Below are positions 51,665-60,077 of a stretch of 64,000 nt of DNA, piece by piece. A program made the position numbers and the translations under genes. This stretch comes from Mycolicibacterium septicum DSM 44393. Lineage in GTDB: Bacteria > Actinomycetota > Actinomycetes > Mycobacteriales > Mycobacteriaceae. The DNA is taken from positions 1 to 64,000 of the forward strand of contig NZ_HG322953.1 of the NCBI RefSeq assembly GCF_000455325.1. Reading direction: 5' to 3'. Positions within the stretch are counted from its first letter, which is position 1. Every line of letters starts with the position of its first letter. The notes beneath the pieces are model-generated. The model searched no databases. It was given only the letters and a program-made list of their open reading frames with translations, and was not told the origin of the DNA.

Positions 51665-52752
51665 CCACAGGCGGTCCGCTTGCGGGCATCCGCATCATCG
51701 AGGTCGGCGTCATGCTGGCCGGCCCGTACGCCACCATGATGCTGGCCGACCTGGGCGCTGAGGTGATCAAGGTCGAACCACCCGGCGGGGAGATCTCCCG
51801 TCAGGTCAGCGACAGCTATTTCGCGAGCCTCAACCGGGGTAAGCGCAGCATCTGCATCGACCTCGCCTCCGAGGCCGGTCAGGCGAAACTCGCTGAACTG
51901 GCGGCTGATTCGCACGCGCTGCTGGTGAACATGAAGCCTTCGGTGATCCGCAGGCTGGGCCTCACCTATGAGAACCTGCGACGCTTCAATCCCAAGATCG
52001 TCTGTGTCGCGATGACGGGATTCGGGTTGGACGGGGGAGACGACCCGGCCTTCGACTACGTGATCCAGGCTGCCACCGGGGTGGCCGCCATGACCGGTGA
52101 TCCCGACGGCCCGCCAACCCTGCCGGGCTACTCGTCGGCGGACAACTCGACCGGGCTGACCGCGGCACTGGGCCTGTTGGCGATGATCGTCTCCGGCAAC
52201 GGCGGCCAGGTGGATGTCTCGTTGCGTGATGTCATGCTCTCGCAGCTGAACTACCGTGCCTCGGCCTATCTCAACGACGGTGCCGAACCGCGCCGCCATC
52301 CGTTCGGGGCGCATTCGTATTATGTCCCCGCGCAACTGTTCCCGACGGCCGATGGCTATCTGGCGTTGTTCATCACCCACGACGGGTTCTGGAAGTCGTT
52401 TGCCGGTGAGGCCGGGGTCGACGGTTTCGAGACCATGGCCGAGCGGGCGGCTCGGCGAGACGAGGTCCTGGACGTGGTGACTGCCGCGCTGGCGACCGAT
52501 ACCGCCGCGGGCTGGGAGTCACGGCTCAAGCCACTGGGGATTCCGGCTGCCGCGGTGCGTACCCTGCCGCAGGCGCTGGACGCGACGCCCGAGATGCTCG
52601 TCAGCGCCGGCGATTTCCGCTTGGTGGGTAGCCCCGTGCACGTCGCCGGGTATGCGCCGGACTACCGGCCGGCGCCCGCATTCGATGAGTACGCCGCCGC
52701 ACCCCTGGAGGGCTCGGCGGCGCCGTCATCGAATGCTCAGTCTTCGTCGTAG
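51661..52752 (+). CDS. Class III CoA-transferase (CaiB/BaiF family)
   Basis: Moves CoA between acids through an aspartyl-CoA anhydride (363 aa). Family blocks are LAGIRIIEVGVMLAGPYATM, LADLGAEVIKVEPPGGE and the SLNRGKRSICIDL loop; GYSSADNSTGLTAALGLL marks the interlocked-dimer region. Some members also racemise branched acyl-CoA (AMACR), and that is a real alternative in a pathway for branched acids. It ends the mutase operon and runs 16 bases into the convergent ferredoxin gene. Confidence 0.88.
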   Translation: MTTGGPLAGIRIIEVGVMLAGPYATMMLADLGAEVIKVEPPGGEISRQVSDSYFASLNRGKRSICIDLASEAGQAKLAELAADSHALLVNMKPSVIRRLGLTYENLRRFNPKIVCVAMTGFGLDGGDDPAFDYVIQAATGVAAMTGDPDGPPTLPGYSSADNSTGLTAALGLLAMIVSGNGGQVDVSLRDVMLSQLNYRASAYLNDGAEPRRHPFGAHSYYVPAQLFPTADGYLALFITHDGFWKSFAGEAGVDGFETMAERAARRDEVLDVVTAALATDTAAGWESRLKPLGIPAAAVRTLPQALDATPEMLVSAGDFRLVGSPVHVAGYAPDYRPAPAFDEYAAAPLEGSAAPSSNAQSSS

Positions 52753-53048
52753 GAGACCGTCACTGAATCGCAGTCAGGGATCGCCTGGCAGGTCAGTACG
52801 TAGCCCTCGGCCACCTCGTCGTCATCGAGCGCGTCGTTGACGCGCATGGTGGCGGTCCCCTCGAGGAGCTTGGCCATGCAGGTGCCGCAGTTGCCTGCCT
52901 CGCAGGAGAACGGGGGCGTCATCCCGGCGCGGCGTGCGCTCTCCAGCAGTGTTTCGCCCTGTCGGCGGGGTACGGACAACTGCTCACGATCGAAGACGAT
53001 CGTGACCTTCCCGTCCGCTTCGCTACCGACCGTCGGATCTGCCGTCAT
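52737..53048 (-). CDS. [2Fe-2S] ferredoxin, plant type
   Basis: A 103-aa electron carrier with the pattern C-x4-C-x2-C-x~29-C: CEAGNCGTC and later LTCQA. It resembles the C-terminal domain of Rieske-oxygenase reductases (as in KshB or HsaD-linked reductases) but stands alone. It probably serves an oxygenase or the flavoprotein of the island. The ATG at 53048 is preferred to one at 53093, which lies in the operator. It is expressed from the divergent promoter containing the palindrome at 53083. Confidence 0.9.
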   Translation of the reverse strand: MTADPTVGSEADGKVTIVFDREQLSVPRRQGETLLESARRAGMTPPFSCEAGNCGTCMAKLLEGTATMRVNDALDDDEVAEGYVLTCQAIPDCDSVTVSYDED

Positions 53049-53082
53049 GTGACTCCCCTGTGCAAGTACGTTCTGATATGAA

Positions 53083-53097
53083 GAGAATACCATTCTC
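53083..53097. promoter_or_regulatory. Island operator GAGAAT-ACC-ATTCTC (perfect)
   Basis: A perfect 6-3-6 inverted repeat between the divergent ferredoxin and FadD genes. It contains TACCAT on the plus strand and TATTCT on the minus strand, each a possible -10 box. The same palindrome recurs at 58875. Nearby GCAAGTACGTT (53062-53072) also occurs at 48687-48697 in the mutase promoter. Confidence 0.75.
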
Positions 53098-53164
53098 GCT
53101 AACTGATAGTATCTTCTCGGTGTGCTCGACGCCCAGCGGAGCCTGGGGAAAGGGGTTGTGAATC

Positions 53165-54562
53165 TTGACTGGGATCACAACTGCACCTCGCGTGCGCACC
53201 CCCGTCGTGCTCGCCTTCGATGACCGCGAGTACACCCTGGCCGAACTCGATGCGCTGACCAGCGGGATGGCCACGGAGTTGGAGCACCGGGGCGTCAGGC
53301 CGGGTGATCGCGTCGCCATGATGTCGTCCAACCGTCCCGAGTTCGTCGTCGCCTTGCGCGCGATCTGGGGCCTGGGTGCGGTGGCCGTGCTGATCAGCCC
53401 GGCCTGGAAGGCCGCCGAGGTCGCCCACGTCCTGGCGCTGACCGCGCCCAGCCATGCGGTGGGCGATCACGAGGTGCTGGCCGCACAGATGCCGATGTTG
53501 CATCTCGACGAGCCCATCACCCCGGGTCTGCGGCGGTTCGATGCGCCCGACCCGGACCGCGACGCGCTGTTCGTCTTCAGCTCGGGAACCACCGGCCTGC
53601 CCAAGGCGGTGCGCCACACCCATCGCGGGTTCGCCGCAGCCATCGACCACTGGCGTGACGCGCTGGGGTTCACCAGCGCCGACCGCATGCAGATCATGAC
53701 GCCGCCGTCGCACATCCTGGGGTTGCTGAACATCGCCATGGTGCTCGACACCGGCGCCTGGATGCGCCTGCACCGCCGGTTCGATGTCGACACGATGTTG
53801 CGTCACATCGAATCCGATCGCATCACAATCGAAATGGCTGTGGCGCCAATTGCTTTGGCGCTGGCCGCGCACCCCGATCTCGGCCGTTACGATCTGTCGT
53901 CGCTGCGCTACGTGATGTGGTGCGCCACCCCGGTCACCCGCAGTGTCGCCGACGCCGTCACCGAACGCACCGGGATCCGGTGGCTGACCGCCTATGGCAC
54001 CACCGAGCTCCCCGTGATCGCGTGTAATCCGCTGGATGCCACCCACATCGACACCGTGGGCACTCCGGTGCGCGGGGTCGCCGTCCGTATCGGCGAGGAC
54101 GGTGAGATCCAGGTCCGGTCGGACTCGGTGATGGCCGGATACCTGCCGAAGGACGCCACCACGGGCGCATTCTGCGACGGCTGGTACCGCACCGGCGACA
54201 TCGGCTACCTCGACGACGACGGATACCTGCGCATCACGGACCGCTCCAAGGAGATGGTCAAGGTCCGCGGCTTCCAGGTGGCGCCGGCCGAGGTCGAGGC
54301 GGTGCTGCACGGCCATCCTGCGGTGACCGACTGTGCGGTGTTCGGTGTGACCGACGCGGCCGACGGCGAGGCCGTCGTGGCCGCCGTGACGACACATTCT
54401 GCGGTGTCAGCAGAGGAGCTCATCGACCTCGTCGGTGAGCGGCTGGCCTCGTACAAGCGGCCCAGCCGCGTGGAGTTCGTAACCGAGATACCCCGGTTAC
54501 CTTCCGGAAAGGTATTGCGACGAGTGCTGAAGGAGCGGCATGGACGTTCGTCTGACGTCTGA
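53165..54562 (+). CDS. Acyl-CoA synthetase (FadD-type), second of the island
   Basis: A compact 465-aa adenylate-forming ligase. P-loop FSSGTTGLPKAVRHTH, TAYGTTELPVI, GWYRTGDIGYLDDDGYL and the C-terminal RLPSGKVLRRVLKE with the catalytic Lys are present. The N-terminal domain is short compared with typical FadD proteins. The start is a TTG at 53165; no better start lies nearby. It overlaps the first acyl-CoA dehydrogenase gene by 23 bases and heads the beta-oxidation operon. It likely activates the acid that enters the pathway. Confidence 0.88.
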   Translation: MTGITTAPRVRTPVVLAFDDREYTLAELDALTSGMATELEHRGVRPGDRVAMMSSNRPEFVVALRAIWGLGAVAVLISPAWKAAEVAHVLALTAPSHAVGDHEVLAAQMPMLHLDEPITPGLRRFDAPDPDRDALFVFSSGTTGLPKAVRHTHRGFAAAIDHWRDALGFTSADRMQIMTPPSHILGLLNIAMVLDTGAWMRLHRRFDVDTMLRHIESDRITIEMAVAPIALALAAHPDLGRYDLSSLRYVMWCATPVTRSVADAVTERTGIRWLTAYGTTELPVIACNPLDATHIDTVGTPVRGVAVRIGEDGEIQVRSDSVMAGYLPKDATTGAFCDGWYRTGDIGYLDDDGYLRITDRSKEMVKVRGFQVAPAEVEAVLHGHPAVTDCAVFGVTDAADGEAVVAAVTTHSAVSAEELIDLVGERLASYKRPSRVEFVTEIPRLPSGKVLRRVLKERHGRSSDV

Positions 54563-55370
54563 ACAGCAGCAGCTGCGAGAGGCCGCAGCGAAACTGGCCG
54601 ACGATCTCGGACCGGATGCGGTCGGAGAGCTGTCGGATGAGGGCCGGATCGCCCGGCTGGAGAGCACGGTCGCCGCAACCGAGTGGCGCACGCTGCGTTC
54701 CGACGGTGCGTCCGGTGTGGAAGTGGCGATCATCGCCGAGGAGTTCGGACGCGGTCTGGTCGACGTGCCCTTCCTCGGGCCGGTGCTCGCCGATGATCTC
54801 GCCCGTCGGCTCGATCGGGAGGTGAAGGTCGGCGCCGACGAAGCCGCCACTACCGGTGTGGATCTGACCCGCAGCACGGTAGGCGCGGTCGAGTCGCCCG
54901 CCGAGCTCGGTGAGCTGTCGGGCGAGGATGCCCTGCGCTGGCAGGCGCTCGCGCTGACCGCCACCAGCGCCGACCTGGTCGGTGCCGCCCGCGGCGTGCA
55001 CGCGCTGGCCGTCGACTACGCGAAAGTCCGTGAGCAGTACGGCTCGACGATCGGGTCGTACCAGGCTGTCGCACACCTGCTGGCCGAGGGGCTCGCCCTG
55101 ATCGAGGGGTCGATCAGCGTGCTGCGGCACGCGGCATGGGCCGTCGACGAGCTGCCTGCCGAGGAGGCCGTCCGGGCCGGAAAGATCGCCAAGGTCTACT
55201 GCGCGCGGGCCGCGCGCACCGTCTGCGAGACCGCGATCCAGGTGCACGGCGGAATCGGAAACACCTGGGAATGCCTGGCGCATGTGTATCTGCGCCGGGT
55301 TCTGGTGGCCACCGAGCTGTGGCCCGTCAAGCTAGAGGACTTGGAGGTCACTGATCTTGGACTTTCGTGA
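54540..55370 (+). CDS. Acyl-CoA dehydrogenase, small subunit of heteromer
   Basis: A short acyl-CoA dehydrogenase (276 aa) with a reduced N-terminal part. The FAD-contact motif YAKVREQYGSTIGSYQAV and QVHGGIGNTWE are kept, but the substrate-binding middle domain is eroded. With the larger partner that overlaps it by 14 bases, it fits the alpha2-beta2 dehydrogenases of steroid-type degradation (FadE26-FadE27, FadE28-FadE29). AAGGAG precedes the ATG. Such heteromers usually handle bulky or ring-bearing acyl-CoAs. Confidence 0.88.
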   Translation: MDVRLTSEQQQLREAAAKLADDLGPDAVGELSDEGRIARLESTVAATEWRTLRSDGASGVEVAIIAEEFGRGLVDVPFLGPVLADDLARRLDREVKVGADEAATTGVDLTRSTVGAVESPAELGELSGEDALRWQALALTATSADLVGAARGVHALAVDYAKVREQYGSTIGSYQAVAHLLAEGLALIEGSISVLRHAAWAVDELPAEEAVRAGKIAKVYCARAARTVCETAIQVHGGIGNTWECLAHVYLRRVLVATELWPVKLEDLEVTDLGLS

Positions 55371-56445
55371 TTCACCTGAGGAAGCCGCCTTCCGGGACCG
55401 CCTGAGGACCTGGCTGGCCGACAACGCCGCGTCCTTCAAGGCCTCCGGCGACGATTACTGGGCCCGGATGGGGGAGTGGCATCAGGCCCTCTATGCCGCA
55501 GGGTTTTTCGGTACCTCCTGGCCCGAGGAGTTCGGCGGCCAGGACCTGCCGCCGGTATACGACGTCATCGTCGACGAGGAACTGGCCCGCGCCGGTGCGC
55601 CGCCGCGGCCCAGCCTCGGCTACCTGGTGGTCGGCCTGGGGCATCACGGCAGCAAGGAGCTGCAGCAGCGGTTCCTGCCGGGGATGATCAACGGCACCGA
55701 GCGTTGGTGCCAGGGCTTTTCGGAGCCCGGCGCCGGTTCGGACCTCGCCTCGCTGACCACGACGGCGACGCGCGACGGCGACAACTACATCATCAACGGG
55801 CACAAGATCTGGACCAGCTACTCCGATGTCGCCGACTGGTGCCTGGTGCTGGCCCGCACCGACAAGACTGTGGCCAGGCACAAGGGCATTTCGGCATTCA
55901 TCGTGTCGATGCACCAGGACGGCATCGAGCAGCGGCCGTTGCAGATGATCAACGGTGTCACCACGGAGTTCGGTCAGGTGGCGTTCGACGGTGCGGTGGT
56001 GCCGGCCTCGAACATGGTGGGCGAGCCGGGCGACGGCTGGCGCCTTGCCATGACGGTGGTCAGCCACGAGCGTGAACCGTCGACCCTCGGCTATTCGGCG
56101 CGCTACGGAAAGCTGGTGCGCGAGATGGCATCTCGGGTCGAGGGGAAAGTTCCCGAAGACCTCGCCTGGGCGGGTGTGCAGGCCGAGATGCTGCGGCTGC
56201 ATGTGCGCCGGCGGCTGTCCGAACAACTCGACGGGCTCAAGCACGGCCCGGAGGGCTCGTTGGACAAGCTGCTCATGACCTGGGTCGAGCAGTCCGTCGG
56301 GCATGCCGCGCTGGCGGTCACCGGCACCAGCGATCCCGAACTTCTGAGTGCGTATCTCTACAGCCGCGCACAGAGCGTCATGGGTGGCACATCGCAGATC
56401 CAGAAGAACATCATCGCGTCACGAATCCTCGGGCTGGGAGTCTAG
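55357..56445 (+). CDS. Acyl-CoA dehydrogenase, large subunit of heteromer
   Basis: Partner acyl-CoA dehydrogenase (362 aa), with GFSEPGAGSDLASLTTTATRD, the substrate-side VSHEREPSTLGYSARYG segment and the C-terminal MGGTSQIQKNIIASRILG motif. The helix carrying VVSHERE may supply the catalytic Glu; I have not confirmed which subunit holds the base. It begins with TTG at 55357, inside the preceding gene. Together the two oxidise the acyl-CoA to its 2,3-enoyl form. Confidence 0.9.
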   Translation: MDFRDSPEEAAFRDRLRTWLADNAASFKASGDDYWARMGEWHQALYAAGFFGTSWPEEFGGQDLPPVYDVIVDEELARAGAPPRPSLGYLVVGLGHHGSKELQQRFLPGMINGTERWCQGFSEPGAGSDLASLTTTATRDGDNYIINGHKIWTSYSDVADWCLVLARTDKTVARHKGISAFIVSMHQDGIEQRPLQMINGVTTEFGQVAFDGAVVPASNMVGEPGDGWRLAMTVVSHEREPSTLGYSARYGKLVREMASRVEGKVPEDLAWAGVQAEMLRLHVRRRLSEQLDGLKHGPEGSLDKLLMTWVEQSVGHAALAVTGTSDPELLSAYLYSRAQSVMGGTSQIQKNIIASRILGLGV

Positions 56446-56449
56446 ATAC

Positions 56450-57214
56450 ATGTACGGAATGCCAGACGAAATCGATGTGCAGGCCGACGGCGCGCTGCGG
56501 ATCATCACGCTGAACCGCCCCGATGCGCTCAATGCGGTCAACGACAACTTGCACGTCGGCCTCGCTCGGTTGTGGGAGGCGCTCAACGAGGACGCCGACG
56601 CGCGTGCCGCGGTGATCACCGGTGCCGGCCGCGCGTTCTCTGCGGGCGGCGACTTCAACTACCTCGACGAGTTGCGGCGTGATGAAGCCTTGCGCCAGAA
56701 GACGATCAAGCACGGACGCGACCTCGTCATCGGTATGGTGCGCTGCCGCATCCCGGTCGTCGCCGCGGTGAACGGCCCGGCCGTCGGGCTGGGCTGCAGC
56801 CTGGCCGCGCTGTCCGACATCGTCTACATGGCCGAGACCGCACACTTCGCCGATCCGCACGTACAGATCGGACTGGTGGCCGCCGACGGCGGTCCGCTGG
56901 TGTGGGGCTCGCAGATCAGCCTGTTGCAGGCCAAGGAGTTTGCGCTCACCGGCGTGCGGATCAAGGCCCAGCGGGCCCTGGAGCTCGGGCTGGCCAATCA
57001 CGTGGTCGAGGATCCGCTGGCCGAAGCGATCGCGTGCGCGAAGAAGCTGATCGATCTGCCCAAGCAGGCGGTCGAGGCCACCAAGCGGTTGATGAACATC
57101 CAGCTGGAGCAGCAGGTGATGGCGTCGCTAGACTACGCCAACCTCGCCGAGTACGTCTCGTTCGGCACCGCTGATTTCAATCGGATCGTGGACGGCCTGA
57201 TCGCCAAGAACTGA
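56450..57214 (+). CDS. Enoyl-CoA hydratase/isomerase
   Basis: A crotonase-fold protein (254 aa). The oxyanion-hole segments are TGAGRAFSAGGDFNYL and VNGPAVGLGCSLAALSD; the position of the usual first catalytic Glu is within the DPHVQIGLVAADGGP stretch, where Asp replaces one of the glutamates, so reactions other than plain hydration are possible. It follows the dehydrogenase by 4 bases and is the last gene before the hairpin at 57222. ATG 56459 is an alternative start. Confidence 0.88.
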   Translation: MYGMPDEIDVQADGALRIITLNRPDALNAVNDNLHVGLARLWEALNEDADARAAVITGAGRAFSAGGDFNYLDELRRDEALRQKTIKHGRDLVIGMVRCRIPVVAAVNGPAVGLGCSLAALSDIVYMAETAHFADPHVQIGLVAADGGPLVWGSQISLLQAKEFALTGVRIKAQRALELGLANHVVEDPLAEAIACAKKLIDLPKQAVEATKRLMNIQLEQQVMASLDYANLAEYVSFGTADFNRIVDGLIAKN

Positions 57215-57221
57215 TCACCTC

Positions 57222-57291
57222 GCCCCGCGAGCGACCGCAAATGTACGCAATTCACGGCGTGTTGGCGTACAGACACGGTCGCTCGCGGGGC
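57222..57291. terminator. Compound hairpin between convergent genes
   Basis: A perfect 16-bp outer stem (57222-57237 with 57276-57291) encloses a perfect 7-bp inner stem, TGTACGC (57242-57248) with GCGTACA (57265-57271). It lies between the hydratase stop and the convergent SDR stop and can end both transcripts. The GAGCGAC/GTCGCTC ends look like the dispersed hairpins common in mycobacterial intergenic regions. Confidence 0.75.
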
Positions 57292-57324
57292 AACTAGGGG
57301 CAACTAGGCAACTAGGCAACTAGA
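57291..57324. repeat. Short tandem repeat of CAACTAGG
   Basis: Four copies of the 8-base unit (57291, 57301, 57309 and 57317; the last ends in A and the first is followed by GG). The repeat reaches into the SDR gene and provides its TAG stop codon, so slippage could alter the SDR C-terminus. Confidence 0.8.
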
Positions 57325-58060
57325 AGGTGAGCGCCTCGGAGCGCTGGACGGTACCGGTGACGCCGCCGGCATCTTGACCGGCCAGGCGTACCGCCGCGAG
57401 TCCCATCGCCTCGGGTGGCTCGATCATCTCCGGCGGGATCTGCAGCCCACTGCCGCCGGCCTGCCACCCCTCGGTCAGAACCACGCGTGACGGGCTGAGG
57501 CAGTTGACCGCGATGTTGTCGTCACGCAGATCGGCGGCCAGGCCGAGATAGAGGCGTTCGGCCGCGGCTTTGGACACCCAGTAGGCGTTGGCACCGTGCT
57601 CGACCATGTCGACTCCGGTGGTGGTGATCGCGATGAGCGAACCGCCGCCGCGTTCGCGAACGTGCGGGATGACGGCCTTGGTCACCAGGAACACCCCGGT
57701 GAGGTTGACGTCCAGGCACAGTTGCCATCGTTTGAGCGGTGTCGTCTCGACCGGGCCGAGCCACAGCACGCCGGCGTTGGCGACCAGGATGTCGATACCG
57801 CCGAACTCCGAAACCGCCGCGGCGACAGCCTTGTTGACCGAATCCTCGTCGGTGACGTCACAGGCGACCGGTAGCGCGCGTCCGCCCGCATCGTTGATGT
57901 CCGCGGCCACCGAGCCGATGGTGCCGGGCAGCTTGCCCGGCTGTTCGGAGCGGGCGGCCACGGCCACCGCGGCACCCTCGGCGGCCAGTGCGGCAGCGAT
58001 CGTCGCGCCGATGCCGCGGCTGGCACCGGCGACGAAGGCGACCTTTCCGGTCAGGTTCAT
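57320..58060 (-). CDS. Short-chain dehydrogenase/reductase
   Basis: A 246-aa SDR: cofactor motif VAGASRGIGATIA, NAGVL, and YWVSKAAAE with Tyr and Lys; the Ser position is AITTTGVD, so Thr may replace the usual Ser. It resembles the SDR at 47601 in the insert SEQPGKLPGTIGS. It follows the next SDR after 12 bases in the same minus operon. It is a candidate 3-hydroxyacyl-CoA dehydrogenase or hydroxy-acid oxidase of the island. Confidence 0.86.
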   Translation of the reverse strand: MNLTGKVAFVAGASRGIGATIAAALAAEGAAVAVAARSEQPGKLPGTIGSVAADINDAGGRALPVACDVTDEDSVNKAVAAAVSEFGGIDILVANAGVLWLGPVETTPLKRWQLCLDVNLTGVFLVTKAVIPHVRERGGGSLIAITTTGVDMVEHGANAYWVSKAAAERLYLGLAADLRDDNIAVNCLSPSRVVLTEGWQAGGSGLQIPPEMIEPPEAMGLAAVRLAGQDAGGVTGTVQRSEALTF

Positions 58061-58072
58061 CGCGACAGACTA

Positions 58073-58837
58073 TTACTTGGGCGGGAAGCGCAATGCCCCA
58101 TCCAGGCGGATGATTTCGCCGTTGAGATAGTCGTTTTCGATGATGCTCTGGGCCAGTTGGGCGTACTCGACCGAGCGGCCCATGCGCTTGGGGAACGGCA
58201 CCTGCGGACCCCAGTACTGCTCGAGCTGATCGGCGGCCTTGCCGTAGGCGGGGGTGTTGATGGTGCCGGGGGCGATGGTGCAGACCCGGATGCCCAGGGG
58301 CGACAGGTCGCGTGCGGCGACGAGCGTCATGCCGAGCACGCCGCCCTTGGCCGCCGAGTACGGCAGCTGGCCGATCTGGCCCTCGAACCCGGCGATCGAA
58401 GCCGTGTTGACGATGACGCCGCGACCGCCTTCTTCCAGCGGTTCGGTCTTGGCGATCGCCGCGGCGGACAAGCGCATCACGTTGAACACCGCGGTCAGAT
58501 AGAACTCGACGGTCTTCTTGAACCCGTCGAGGTCCAGCGGGGACCCGTCCTTGCCGACCAATCGGCCGCCGGCGGCGGGCCCGCCGTGGGTGTCCACGGA
58601 GATGCGGAGCGGGGCAAGGGCTTCGGCCTCGGCGATGGCGGCGAGCACCGACTCCTCGGAGGTGGCGTCGGTGCTCACATAACGCACACCCAGCTCTTTC
58701 TCCAGGCTGGCGCCCTTCTCGTCGGCGAGGTCCGCGACGACCACCTTGGCTCCCGCTGCCTGCAGGCGGCGGACGGTCGCCTCACCCAGGCCACCCGCAC
58801 CGCCGACGACGATCGCGGAACTACCGGCGATTTGCAT
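58073..58837 (-). CDS. 3-hydroxyacyl-CoA dehydrogenase (HSD17B10-type SDR)
   Basis: An SDR of 254 aa close to the HSD10 group: VVGGAGGLGEATVRRL cofactor motif, DVSTDATSEESV-like acidic turn, NTASIAGFEGQIGQLPYSAAKGG with catalytic Ser, Tyr and Lys, and the C-terminus NGEIIRLDGALRFPPK. It most likely oxidises 3-hydroxyacyl-CoA after the hydratase step. AAGGGGAA precedes the ATG at 58837. It is transcribed from the divergent operator at 58875. Confidence 0.9.
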   Translation of the reverse strand: MQIAGSSAIVVGGAGGLGEATVRRLQAAGAKVVVADLADEKGASLEKELGVRYVSTDATSEESVLAAIAEAEALAPLRISVDTHGGPAAGGRLVGKDGSPLDLDGFKKTVEFYLTAVFNVMRLSAAAIAKTEPLEEGGRGVIVNTASIAGFEGQIGQLPYSAAKGGVLGMTLVAARDLSPLGIRVCTIAPGTINTPAYGKAADQLEQYWGPQVPFPKRMGRSVEYAQLAQSIIENDYLNGEIIRLDGALRFPPK

Positions 58838-58874
58838 ACGGTTCCCCTTCTTGCAACTGAGACTCTCTGGCTGC

Positions 58875-58889
58875 GAGAATAGCATTCTC
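58875..58889. promoter_or_regulatory. Island operator GAGAAT-AGC-ATTCTC (perfect)
   Basis: A perfect 6-3-6 inverted repeat midway between the SDR operon and the thiolase-meaB operon. TAGCAT on the plus strand and TATTCT on the minus strand are possible -10 boxes inside it. It is identical in both arms to the site at 53083. Confidence 0.75.
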
Positions 58890-58916
58890 TTACCGGGTGA
58901 ACCAGGGAGCAGATCA

Positions 58917-60077
58917 ATGCCTGAAGCCGTCATCGTGTCCGCGCTGCGTACTCCCATCGGCACAGCGAAGAAGGGCACGTTGCGCGATACGGACGCCTAC
59001 GCGCTGGCCGATCATGTGGTGCGCGCTGCGGTCGACGACCTGGCCGGGCGCGGCACCGTCCCGGTCGACGACGTGATCCTGGGCGAAGGTCTCTACGGTG
59101 GCGGCGTCATCGCCCGCCACGCCGCGATCACCGCCGGTCTCGCGACGGTCCCGGGAGCGTCGATCAATCGGCACTGCGCTGCCGGTCAGGCGGCCGTGCA
59201 GAGTGCGGCGGCCGGCATCCGCGCCGGGATGGACCGGCTGATCCTGGCCGGCGGGGTGAACTCGGCCTCAACCTCACCGCGGTTCGTCCGTGCGGCAAGC
59301 AGTGCCAAGGACGCCGAGTGGGTCAACTGGTTCCCGCCGACGCATCCCGACCGGCCGGACGCACCCAATATGGACATGTCGATCACGGTCGGTTGGAACG
59401 CCGCGGTGAAGGCCGGGGTGAGCCGCGAGGAGATGGACCAGTGGGCATTGGGCTCACACCTCAAGGCCATTGCGGCGATCGACGAGGGCAGGTTCAAGGA
59501 AGAGATCGTCCCAATCGAGACTCCGTACGGGTTGTTCGACACTGATGAGCATCCGCGCCGTGACACCACACTGGAGAAACTGGCGGCACTCAAACCGCTG
59601 CATCCAGAGATCGACGGGTTCTCGATCACCGCGGGAAATGCGTGCGGCGCCAACGACGCGGCCGCACTGTTGACCATCGCCAGCGACAAGCTCGGCCTGC
59701 CGGCCCTGGCCACCATCAAGTCCTGGGCCTCGGTGGGCGTCGACCCGGCCTCGACCGGGCTGGCCCCCGTCGAAGCCATCACCAAAGCCCTGGGCCGCGC
59801 GGGCCTTTCGTTGTCGGACGTGGATCTGTTCGAGATCAACGAGGCTTTTGCGTCGATGTGCGTGGCCACCATCAAGCTGCTCGACATCAACCCGGAGATC
59901 GTGAACGTCAGCGGCAGCGGGTGCTCGCTGGGCCATCCGGTGGCCGCCACCGGGGCGCGCATGCTGGCCACGATGGTCCATGAGCTACGCCGGCGCGGTG
60001 GCGGTATCGGCGTGGCCGCCATGTGTGCCGGGGGCGGTATGGGCTCGGCGACGGTCATCGAGGTGCCTGCACCGTAA
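58917..60077 (+). CDS. Thiolase (acetyl-CoA acyltransferase)
   Basis: A 386-aa type II thiolase. The nucleophilic Cys is in INRHCAAGQAAVQ, the His in GSGCSLGHPVAATG, and the second Cys in AAMCAGGGMG. It performs the last step of the beta-oxidation branch, releasing acetyl- or propionyl-CoA. GGGAG lies upstream of the ATG. Its TAA overlaps the meaB ATG (TAATG), a tight link between thiolysis and the mutase helper. Confidence 0.93.
   Translation: MPEAVIVSALRTPIGTAKKGTLRDTDAYALADHVVRAAVDDLAGRGTVPVDDVILGEGLYGGGVIARHAAITAGLATVPGASINRHCAAGQAAVQSAAAGIRAGMDRLILAGGVNSASTSPRFVRAASSAKDAEWVNWFPPTHPDRPDAPNMDMSITVGWNAAVKAGVSREEMDQWALGSHLKAIAAIDEGRFKEEIVPIETPYGLFDTDEHPRRDTTLEKLAALKPLHPEIDGFSITAGNACGANDAAALLTIASDKLGLPALATIKSWASVGVDPASTGLAPVEAITKALGRAGLSLSDVDLFEINEAFASMCVATIKLLDINPEIVNVSGSGCSLGHPVAATGARMLATMVHELRRRGGGIGVAAMCAGGGMGSATVIEVPAP

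Noticed and set aside
57291..57324. Tandem CAACTAGG units considered as a CRISPR-like array
   Set aside because: The units are 8 bases with no spacers and there are no cas genes; it is a simple short tandem repeat.
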